The position numbers and the translations under genes were made by a program. From positions 19,065,307-19,129,306 of the forward strand of contig OZ024797.1 of assembly GCA_964017045.1 (NCBI GenBank): DNA of 64,000 bases. The letters run 5' to 3'. The DNA is from Omphiscola glabra (taxonomy: Eukaryota > Mollusca > Gastropoda > Lymnaeidae). The notes under the pieces were generated by a model. That model saw nothing but the letters and a program-made list of their open reading frames with translations. It ran no database searches and was not told the DNA's origin. This document shows, in pieces, positions 1 to 9,074 of this stretch (positions are counted from its first letter, which is position 1; every line of letters begins with the position of its first letter).

Positions 1-1523
1 TTTTTCTGAATTAGTTATTTTAAAACAATGATGACCTCCCCAATAATTGTTTAATACAATGATCAGTCCTTTTAAATATGGCAGCTTGCATAGAAATAAA
101 CAAAAAAAATTTGTGAACATTATAATTGCCTTAATATTTGTTTATAATTTGTTTATACAATGCCTTGTGATAGCAAATATTCAAAGAAACGAATGTTTCA
201 TAAAAATAGATATATTAAGCCTAATATTGGTCCCAATGTGGAGATTTAAAATGGAAATAAAATAAAACAATCTGAATTGATTCAATCGTTCAAGTTCAAG
301 ATGAATTACCCTTGGCCTGACTAAAATTAAAATACCCAAGTGTAGTGTTCTTGAAACACCATATGCCACGCCCACCCAGAACAGGGCAGAAATTAAATTG
401 AAAGACATCTATGGAGTAAATGATTCTCATTGAGATTAAAGTGAAGATTAATTTTAAATGTTTATTATAATAAAAGTGAATCAGTATCAGTAGTCAGCAA
501 TGAATTTAATTAGGCCAATTTTGTATACCTTTCACATCCAAGTATATTTAGTAAATATCTAGATAGTTATAATCAAAATACGAACGAATCGATGAATAGT
601 ACTATATTGAAAATGTGCCCTAAGAACAAATATAATGGTTTAAGAGCTGTCAACATTGATGTTGCATTAGCAAGCCTTCTTTTAAATGATGGATCCAAAA
701 AATAGGAGGCTCCTGTAAGATTTTTATAGTGTCCCTTGGTCTGTTTACTTTCAATTATTTTATTACGATGGGCGCTATGCGGATCAAAAGCACAAAAACA
801 AAAAAGTCCTTAGAAGCTAAAGGAACCAGAAGAAGGCTTAAATTAGGGTTAGAAGAGTCAAAAGTTGAAGCTAAATTATATCCTTATCTTTCAGGGGGTC
901 ATTAAAATTAAAGAATTCATTGACTTTATGAACAAAATTAATGCTTGTTCATTCACAAAATTTCGACATTTAGTTCACTTAAAAAATGATAACTTTTTTA
1001 AATGTCAACCAATTTGTTTGAAATTTTGCATGATGCTATATAATATAATTGTCTATAGCAGCAACTAAGCATATTACAATATATTAATAATTACACATTT
1101 TACAATTTATCAAAATTTGATTTTAAAATTTCAAAATTAGGTTACTTTGGGATCCTGTGATATCAAAAGTATTCAATTTCTCACATTTTTCTTAGTTCAT
1201 GCCATAGCTAATCCATATTTCTATATGGTTAAAAAAGTATAATAAATTTGAGCTTAAAACATTCTATCTAATTTTTTTAGTCTGACATGCCAATTTTCAA
1301 CATCCCATTTTTCTTTTTTTTTCCAATATAAGCAAACTATTATGTATTACTTTTTAATGGTTATTTTTTTTTGTTATTATGGTAGAATGGCTATTCCTCT
1401 AGCTTCAGTGCAAATTTGACACTTGTAACTTCAATAGTTTTTTTTTGTGAATTTTTTAGTAGTCGACCTATGTTTTGGGTGTACCTCCCCCCTTAACCAA
1501 GACCTACTTATAAAGCCACACAA
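1..1523. other. AT-rich intergenic DNA, no gene seen
   Basis: Very AT-rich sequence with many short stop-bounded frames (72 aa at most). No recognisable domain, splice-bounded exon, tandem array or element terminus was found. It may be intergenic or intronic. Confidence 0.5.
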
Positions 1524-1967
1524 CAAAGGGACAGGTATATCCCAAGTACTACCAATAAAGGGGTCAGGTATATCCCGAGTACAACAAATAAAGGGGGCAG
1601 GTATATCCCGAGTACTACCAATAAAGGGGGCAGGTATATCCCGAGTACTACCAATAAAGGGGGCATGTATATCCCGAGTACTACCAATAAAGGGGGCAGG
1701 TATATCCCGAGTATTACCTATAAAATGGCAGATATATACCAAGTACTCACTATAAAGGGACAGTTATATCCCAAGCGCTGCCAATAAAGGGGGCAGGTAT
1801 ATCCCAAGTACTACCCAATAAAGGGGATGTGTATATACCAAGTACTACCAATAAAGGGGCGAGTATATCCCAAGTATTACCTAAAAAATTTCAGGTATAT
1901 ACCAAGAATTCCCTATAACTGGACAGTGATATCCAAAGTAATGCCAATAAAGGGGTGGGTATATCAG
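1524..1967. repeat. 33 bp minisatellite (array A, left part)
   Basis: Tandem units of about 33 bp with the core AATAAAGGGGGCAGGTATAT followed by CCCGAGTACTACC. The units between about 1560 and 1720 are nearly identical and those further right are more diverged. A TIR element at 1965-2127 interrupts the array, which resumes at 2128. Because 33 is a multiple of three, both strands show false open frames here. Confidence 0.93.
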
Positions 1968-2127
1968 ACCTGTTCACTCTTACGATTTTGGCGTACAATG
2001 TACAATTTTGAGGTGTATACATTATATATACTGTATGTTCATTTTTTTTTTTACCATTAAGATAATATATTGAACGATTTTGTGATGATATTGTACGATT
2101 TTAAGAGTTTGAGGGTAAACAGGTCTG
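1965..2127. mobile_element. TIR MITE inserted in minisatellite array A
   Basis: The left end CAGACCTGTT and right end AACAGGTCTG are inverted. The similarity continues inward, with ACTCTTACGATTTT on the left and the complement of AAAATCGTA/AAGAGTTTGAGG on the right. The element is about 163 bp and non-coding. The flanks GTATAT (1959-1964) and GTACAT (2128-2133) are a possible 6 bp target duplication with one mismatch. Repeat units with the same phase lie on both sides, so the element entered a pre-existing array. I do not assign a superfamily. Confidence 0.75.
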
Positions 2128-2284
2128 GTACATCCCAAGTACTCCCAATTAAGAGGCAGTTATATCCCAAGTACTACCAATAAATGGATCGAGTATATTC
2201 CAAGTACCACCAATAAAAGTGGTGGGTATATCCCAAGTACTATAATAAAGGGGATAGGTATATACCAAGTACTCCCAAATAAAG
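2128..2284. repeat. 33 bp minisatellite (array A, right part)
   Basis: Diverged continuation of the array interrupted at 1965-2127. Units contain TATATCCCAAGTACTACCAA followed by TAAA and a G-rich stretch. At its right end it passes into the related 32 bp array. Confidence 0.85.
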
Positions 2285-2693
2285 GGGTGGTTCTGTCCCG
2301 AGTACAACCACTAAAGGGGTGGGTCTGTCCCGAGTACAACCACTAAAGGGGTGGGTCTGTCCCGAGTACAACCACTAAAGGGGTGGGTCTGTCCCGAGTA
2401 CAACCACTAAAGGGGTGGGTCTGTCCCGAGTACAACCACTAAAGGGGTGGGTCTGTCCCGAGTACAACCACTAAACGGGTGGGACTGTCCCGAGTACAAC
2501 CAATAAAGTGGTGGGTCTGTCCCGAGTACAACCACTAAAGGGGTGGGTCTGTCCCGAGTACAACCACTAAAGGGGTGGGTCTGTCCCGAGTACAACCACT
2601 AATGGGTAGGGTCTGTCCCGAGTACAACCACTAAAGGGGTGGGTCTGTCCCGAGTACAACCACTAAAGGGGTGGGTCTGTCCCGAGTAATCTC
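2285..2693. repeat. 32 bp minisatellite (array B, derived from A)
   Basis: About 13 highly uniform units of 32 bp with the core ACTAAAGGGGTGGGTCTGTC followed by CCGAGTACAACC. The unit is clearly related to array A (AATAAAGGGG...TATATCCCGAGTAC), but one base shorter and much more homogeneous. This suggests a recent expansion from an edge unit of A. Confidence 0.95.
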
Positions 2694-3874
2694 ACTGTGT
2701 ACATTTGCTGACACAACAGACGTGCCTCTCGTAAGTGTAATGAACAAACGGTGAATTCTTGACTCCCGCTTTGCTCTATCCGCGAGCCTGGTCGGAGGGC
2801 GCTGAGGCCCACCCCACATGAAATAATTTGATATGTGTGAACAAATCTCTATATTTGACGCTATTAAACGCAGAGTCCCCAGAATTCAATGAAAAACTTA
2901 GCGACAAGGGGGGAGAAGAAAACCCCCAGGGCCGAGCAGAAGATAGTGGCAGGTGTTTGTGTTTTAAGAGTGATAATGACAAGATGGTGTCTATGAAAAT
3001 GACATGGTGTTTATTCACAAGGCTTGTGACTACAAGATGGTGCCTTGGATAAGGGTGTGTTTTTGTGTCTGAGGTGGTCACAGCAACTACTGCAAGATGG
3101 TGTCAAGAGAATTTTCGGGGTAGGGTGCACTCGTTCTCAATGTGATGATTACAATAGGGTGTCCATAAAAATATAGGTTGTTTATTCACATGATGGCAAC
3201 AACATGGTGTCTATGAAAATTAATGATGTTTTGCCTGAGGTGATGACTACACGATGATGTCACAAATTCTGTTCCTGGTGAACAACTGTCTCCAAATGAT
3301 CGGTTGTCAGTGATGTTACAGGACTATTTCGTGTAAGTGTCAGCGAGTATGTCAAGGGTTCTTAAATTATGTACCGGGACTTGACCCTTTGATTTTAGGC
3401 GAAGTCATTATGATATTCGCCAGTTCGTCTTTCCTTTGAGCGAGCTGATCGCCGTCTGGTTTTCGCGTCTTATTCTTAACTGTATAACTCCATCATATTT
3501 TGGAGAACTAAAACAGAAAAGAAACAAATACCAGACAAAACTGAAAAAAACTTAGATTCAATTTCGAAAAAGATTGGACTCACTATGCATGGAAACAAAA
3601 CTTAAATTATATGAGGATACATTTTCAAATATTAAATTTACTGTAGCAATTTACGCGGAAAGCGCTAGAAGAAGGAGATAATATGACCTATCTATCAAGT
3701 ATAGTTAGTAAGGATGGGGATCAGAGGCGGATATCGAAGCAATCATCTGGGCGGCAAGAGCAGCTTCAACCTTGCTTTAAAATTTTTTGGAACTTAAGGC
3801 AAACAAAGAGAAAGACAAAAGTTTGAATTTTCCACTCAAATGTTAAGTTTGTTCTGTTGTGTTGCTAACATAGC
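2694..3874. other. Non-coding stretch with degenerate direct repeats
   Basis: No gene seen. Between about 2950 and 3260 a motif similar to ACAAGATGGTGTC(TATGAAAAT) recurs at irregular spacing, probably a decayed tandem array. The rest is unique AT-rich sequence. Confidence 0.45.
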
Positions 3875-4019
3875 TGGATATCAGTCAACCAAAAAAATGG
3901 ATATCAACCAAGAAATCCTTATATCAGCGAAGAAATCTGGGTATTAACCAAGAAATGTGGATATCAACCAAGAAATGTGGATATCAACCAAGAAATCTGG
4001 GTATCAACCAAGAAAGATG
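3875..4019. repeat. 21 bp minisatellite
   Basis: About six units of 21 bp with the core GATATCAACCAAGAAATGTG. The outer units are degenerate (ATATCAGCGAAGAAATC), the inner ones nearly identical. Confidence 0.88.
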
Positions 4020-4160
4020 GGAAAAGAGTGCAAACTTTTGTGATTAGTTGCCTGCTCAAAATCCTCAACATCAAGTGCCTTCACAAAGTCACAAACATCA
4101 AGAGCTTCTACAAAGTCACAAACACTAAAGTGAGGGAAAGACAGGAGTAATATATCCAAA

Positions 4161-4432
4161 AAACGAAGGTGGGCATGCATAGGTCATTTCCTGAGAAAAC
4201 TCATAGCAAGACAAGCCCTGGTATGGAACCCTCAGGGATAAGAAGAAATGGGAAGATCCAAACAAAAAACCCAACAGCACCTGGCCAAGAGATGCCGACA
4301 AGAATGTAATAAAGATTGGAAAGAGTTGGAGAGAATTGCTAGGGGCCGGTAGGCTAAGTTAAGAAACTGTTAATGACCTATATGCTCCACTAAGTGTTGC
4401 CAGTGTCGACAATGCAAAGAAGAAGCAGAAGA
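4161..4432 (+). pseudogene. Decayed LINE reverse-transcriptase C-terminal fragment
   Basis: Translation from 4161 reads a short open stretch containing RRWACIGHFLR, then IARQALVWNPQG, then stop TAA at 4239-4241. Beyond the stop the same frame continues with WKELERIA and CSTKCC and further stops. The order W-IGH-LR, then ALxWxPQGKR, then W-ELE-IA, then a final LCST-like end is the usual C-terminal tail downstream of the polymerase domain in many metazoan non-LTR retrotransposons. The fragment has at least three in-frame stops and no catalytic RT motif, so it is a dead 5'-truncated copy. The LINE clade is uncertain. Confidence 0.72.
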
Positions 4433-4765
4433 CAAAACACTAAAAACATGTACCCGTACATATATAATTCTTAGATTAAATTTTTGAAAGACTCCTTAAA
4501 CACGAGCGATGTGTACCCAAAGATCATTTCTTTAGCTCTGCAGATACCAAGTGATACACGCGTATACACGCGACGTTATAAAAAAAAATGAAAAATTTAT
4601 GGGGCTAATGAATTTACATAAATAAGAAAATTTAACAAAGAAAAAACAAAATTTTAAAATTGAGATTTTATTGTGTGAAACCATGAAGTTTTAAAAAATG
4701 CATGACAGACAGTATACCTGCATGAATTAATTATGCAGGTGTAGACAAAACAAGATCGTTTACAG

Positions 4766-4963
4766 CAGTGGTTCTAAACCTTTCTAATGCCGCGACCCTT
4801 TAATACAGCTCCTCATGTCGTGGCGACCCCCAATCACATAAATTATTTGTATTGCTACTTCACAGCTGTAGAGTATGTGTGTTTTCCGATGGTCTTGGGC
4901 GAAACCTGGGAAAGGGTCGTGCGACCCCCAAAGGGGTCGCGACCCACAGGTTGAGAACCGCTG
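4766..4963 (-). mobile_element. SPIN-like hAT MITE, copy 1 (198 bp)
   Basis: Non-autonomous hAT element. On the minus strand it begins CAGCGGTTCTCAACCTGTGG and ends GGTTTAGAACCACTG. Perfect 8 bp target-site duplications GTTTACAG flank it at 4758-4765 and 4964-4971. The internal sequence (GGGTCGCGACCCCTTTGGGG, AAGACCATCGGAAAACACA, GTCGCCACGACATGAGGA) matches my memory of the SPIN / rodent URR1 group of hAT elements. It carries no transposase. The target was the first unit of the adjacent 33 bp minisatellite. Confidence 0.93.
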
Positions 4964-5194
4964 GTTTACAGGCTCACCAACTGATACAACAATATCGTTC
5001 ACAGGCTCACCAACTGATACAACAATATCGTTCACAGACTCACCAACTGATACAACAATATCGTTCACAGGCTCACCAAATGATACAAGAATATCGTTCA
5101 CAGGCTCACCAAATGATACAAGAATATCGTTCACAGGCTCACCAAATGATACAAGAATATCGTTCACAGGCTCACCAACTGATACAACAATATC
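4964..5194. repeat. 33 bp minisatellite (7 units)
   Basis: Seven near-identical units containing GGCTCACCAACTGATACAAC then AATATCGTTCACA. Variant units carry AAATGATACAAGAAT. A partial first unit lies left of the SPIN-like element (ATCGTTTACAG at 4755-4765), so that insertion split the array edge. The long open frames (QAHQLIQQYRS-type repeats) are a by-product of the 33 bp period. Confidence 0.94.
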
Positions 5195-5887
5195 GCTCGT
5201 CATGCATGCGTTCGGTGCTCACCGCGCTCTTATAGATATTTCGATACATACCTGCATGAGGTGAACACACGTGTGACAGGTGAACATGCGTGTGACAGGC
5301 GCACACCTGCATTACCACCCGTAGCATACCCAGCGCTCACAAAACTGCACAGCCACCCACACCACGCATTACACCCGGTACACATAATACAACCACCTTC
5401 CATAGCGCGCCCACCACATATGTGCACCCGCCACACACACACATCTGCTAATCATCACACCTTTAGCCTCCACAAACTGTCATTGCTTCCTTAAATAAAT
5501 AGACACAAACAGCCTGAAATTAATATACAGACGTGGTCAGTCCAAACACAAACATAATTTTAAAAATGTTCATACAAACATATTTTCATAACACACATAA
5601 AATGTTTTCATTACAATTACATACCGTAAATATATTTTATACAAATATATATCTTCATATGCCCGTTTATTTTATGCAAACATTGAATTTGTCTAGTTCA
5701 CATACATTTTTCTAAAACATTTCTGTATTGAAGAAATCAGGAGTGATGTCTACTCTGTTAAAGCCGTGTGGCTAACAATTGAACAATTCAAGGGCTAGAG
5801 ACTGGACATTAATTTCATGGCACTAGATAGACGCCAACCATTTTACTTTTGGCTTTTCTTTATAATGTAGATTTAGATCCCGTGAAT
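5195..5887. other. Intergenic, no gene seen
   Basis: Contains a short direct repeat (AGGTGAACA-CGTGTGACAGG, twice, 5260-5298) and CA-rich sequence around 5300-5450. No recognisable coding sequence. Confidence 0.45.
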
Positions 5888-6181
5888 ATTGTCTCCTCTC
5901 ACACCATTTACATACTATATCCTCTCACACCATTTACATACTATATTCTCTCACACCATTTACATACTATATCCTCTCACACCATTTACATACTATATCC
6001 TCTCACACCATTTACATACTATATTCTCTCACACCATTTACTTACTATATTCTCTCACACCATTTACTTACTATATTCTCTCACACCATTTACTTATTAT
6101 ATTCTCTCATATCATTTACTTACTATATTCTCTCACACCATTTACATATAGTCTCTTCTCACACCATTTACATACTATCTC
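5888..6181. repeat. 26 bp minisatellite (about 11 units)
   Basis: Units of 26 bp with the core CTCTCACACCATTTACATAC and TATATT or TATATC between them. The right-hand units have CTTAC for CATAC. All reading frames stay open because the motif lacks stops, which gives two artefactual 100 aa frames. Confidence 0.94.
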
Positions 6182-6723
6182 CAAACAATAATTATTTATG
6201 TTTAAAAAATGGTTTTTAATATCAACTCTTTGAATTATGACGTGTTAGCGTAGTTAGCTAAACGTGACAGGGGTAATTATTCTACACTCACGTCATGTGT
6301 GCCTGCGCCTAACCCCCGGATCACCACGGGCCGCACAGGTTACCTAGCCATCTCCCCGTTATATAATCAACTACGTCTGTTCAAATCAATTTGGACACTA
6401 TCAGCGCGGGTATGACAGGTGAAGCCACACACACACACACACACACAGAGACAAACACACACACACGTACACATACTAAACGTCATCTAGATGTTACTGT
6501 AAATAGTGAGGGTTAAACTTTAGCGACCTTCATTTACTAATTAGTTTTGCAATAAAGATCACATGTTTGTGCGGACACCGGAAGTGTTACATTCTGATTA
6601 TAACTGACTAAAATTATCAAACAAAAGCTGTTTAAAAAAAATAACTTGGGACACCTTCTTTTATCTGGGAAAAATAGTTATAAAGTTTATCTTTGATGAC
6701 TGATTTAAACCACCATCACCCCC
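6182..6723. other. Intergenic with (CA)n
   Basis: No gene seen. A short (CA)n microsatellite interrupted by GAGACAAA lies at about 6426-6470. Confidence 0.5.
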
Positions 6724-6888
6724 CAGTGGCGTAGCGAGCATAACTAGCGCCCGGGGCACAATACCTTTTTAGCGGCCCCCCCCCCCCGCCCTATTCGAAA
6801 ACCATACAATATTATATGTAAAATATACCATTTGGCGCCCCTTTGTGAGTAGCGCCCGGGGCATGATGCCCCCTTAGCTACGCCACTG
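6724..6888. mobile_element. hAT-like MITE, CAGTGGCGTAGC family, copy 1
   Basis: Ends CAGTGGCGTAGCGAG and (inverted) CTTAGCTACGCCACTG enclose about 165 bp with internal GCGCCCGGGGCA modules, a poly(C) run and ACCATTTGGCGCCCC. CACCCCC abuts both ends (6717-6723 and 6889-6895), consistent with a target duplication. A second copy lies at 35535-35707 in the opposite internal orientation. Non-coding. Confidence 0.88.
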
Positions 6889-7093
6889 CACCCCCCACCC
6901 CCCAAAAAAAAATAAAAACCCAGGAAAATTAAATATTAAATGATTGTTAATCAGTAAAATGTTTTCCCCCTGTTGACAAGTCGAGCAAAAATATGGAAAT
7001 GAAGACATGTCATATGTCATAAAATGGCGGGCATTAGCGTGGAAATTATTTTATATAATGTGTTAGTTATGTATTATATTGTATAGAATATAT

Positions 7094-8524
7094 TAGAGAA
7101 CGACCGAATTTCGGCTTTGGCTTTGGTCTCGGCGCCGAAAGTTGCCACTTGATCACTTTCGGCCTAGTTTCGGTTTAGCCCGAAACAGAAAAGTTAACTT
7201 TAGGTTAAATTTCGGTTTCGGTCGAAACAGAAAAGTTAACTTTCGGTTTAATTTCGGTTTCCACCGAAAGTGATCGAGACTTTCGGCCAACAGGCCGAAA
7301 GTGTCTGAGGTTTTCGGTCATCTACCAGAAGTCAGACTATCCTAGGGAATAGTAATATCTTCATTATTATTTTGGTTTTCTTATTTTTTTTTAAAAATGA
7401 AAATGAAGGAAACTTTTGCTTTTTTTTTCAATGGACTACGATTAGTCGATTGTTTTGTCACGTGATACGTGTAAAAACAAGTAATACTTCCGGTAGGCTG
7501 TCTGCAACACACTAGTCGCTCACAAATTTTTCTTCAAACAACTTTCTTCCTTTAATCATGACTGAATTATAATTATTGTCACATTTAATGAATGTCATTT
7601 AAAGAAACGCGTGTATTCAAGAATATTTTGAAAAGTAAAATTTTAATAAACACTGGCGAAGCGCTGATGGAGACACACATTGTGCTTTAAAATTAATGAT
7701 AATGGCAATGGCTGATCAGCTGTTTATCTGTTGTTATGTGTTGTTATGTGTAGCAGAAAGCCTACTAATGGCTGGTACGTATCACGTGACAAAACAAGGA
7801 AGTGACTAATCGTAGTCCATTGATTCATCTCTAGAAATTCATCATTATCAATTTTAAGAGACCCGGTTTTTTTTTTTAAAAATGGGGTAACGAAATAATG
7901 ACGTCACCAGCACGGAAAGACTAATGTGTTGTTACTAGGCTAAATATGAATACAGCGATATCTTGCCAGCTATTTATGAAAACACAAAGCATTTGTATGG
8001 CGATAACAGCGAACCATTGTTTTGATATTTAATAGCCTTAATAACTGATATGTAGGTGACAATTGGCTCTGTTAGGGCCACAATAATTATTGTAGATATA
8101 TGTTCTAGAAAGCGATTATATTATAAAAGCAAAGGGTCTACTTTGCATGAATTCCCCCCCCCCCCCAAAAAAAAAACCCACCCGGTCCAAATTTTCTCTT
8201 ACCATACTACTTTAAAAAAACGTTTTTTAAAAATTTAAATTACTTTTTGATTAAAATGATAATAGCCAAAGTATTCATTACATTTTTATATTTATTAATA
8301 TTTATGATGATCTAATTTTTAAAAAAAGAATGTAAATATTGATACTTTCCCCCCATCATTTTCGATGTATGCAGAATGTATGCGTGGAAGAATTTCTAAA
8401 TATATAAATATTTCGGTTGCGGCTTGGTTTTCGACTGAAAGTCTAGTTTAACTTTTGGTTTCGGTTTCGGCCGGCCTAGTTTCGGTTTTGGCCGAACTAA
8501 AAAATAACTTTCGGTCGGTCTCTA
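7094..8524. mobile_element. 1431 bp hAT-like non-autonomous element
   Basis: Perfect 8 bp target duplications GAATATAT lie at 7086-7093 and 8525-8532. Termini are TAGAGAACGACCGAAT and, inverted, TAGAGACCGACCGAAA. Subterminal zones on both sides are rich in degenerate TTTCGGTTT / GGCCGAAA repeats (about 7100-7310 and 8410-8520), a usual place for transposase binding. The interior has no transposase frame. A foldback with about 80 bp arms sits inside at 7429-7822. Confidence 0.88.
7429..7822. mobile_element. Foldback/MITE nested inside the 1431 bp element
   Basis: The left arm from 7429 (CAATGGACTACGATTAGTC, then TTGTTTTGTCACGTGATACG) is the inverted complement of the right arm ending at 7822. 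A second matched block (TAGGCTGTCTGCAACACA, 7494-7511) pairs with TGTGTAGCAGAAAGCCTA (7746-7763). The arms are about 80 bp and imperfect, with about 235 bp between. No clear target duplication was found, so it could be an internal structure of the host element. Confidence 0.65.
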
Positions 8525-9074
8525 GAATATATATCTTCTGATCCTGGTATAGTTGAAATAAATAACCTCTTTTGCTGACCCTCTACACCCTCCCATTGGC
8601 GTAACCATGACAAACATTTACTAACCCTCAACTGACACCCTCCGATTGGCGTATGTAGCCATGACGAACAACCCTTACTTGTTTGTAGCGTTCCACACTT
8701 TTTTGCCTCATCAGGGAAGTTTCAAATTTCTGGTAACCCTGCTTGTTGTCACCCCCACCCCGTGCACCGCCACATATAAATCCCCCCTCACCTCTTGTGC
8801 TCACTCCGTTGTTTGTAAAGTTGTGGCTACATCGAATTCATGTTCGAGCTTCAACGTTACTCAGTTCATGAACAAACACACAACATCCACCCTCCGATTA
8901 GCCTCGTGTTTTATGCTCACTCCCCGCCACAAGCAAGCATCAACCCCAAATATTATTTACATAAACAGATCTGCCATGTCCGGACAAACAGCAGCCCTTC
9001 TCTCATTCACGCCCATGATATCACACGAGTACAATCATTAAAAAAAAAGGGTTTGTCTACCCGAGCTTCTTTGA
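8525..9074. other. Downstream flank / probable 3' UTR of the GPCR gene
   Basis: On the minus strand this follows the receptor stop codon. A short direct repeat (ACCCTCCCATTGGCGTA / ACCCTCCGATTGGCGTA, about 8588 and 8637) is present. I found no AATAAA on the minus strand before the transposon at 8524, so the polyadenylation site is unplaced. Confidence 0.4.
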
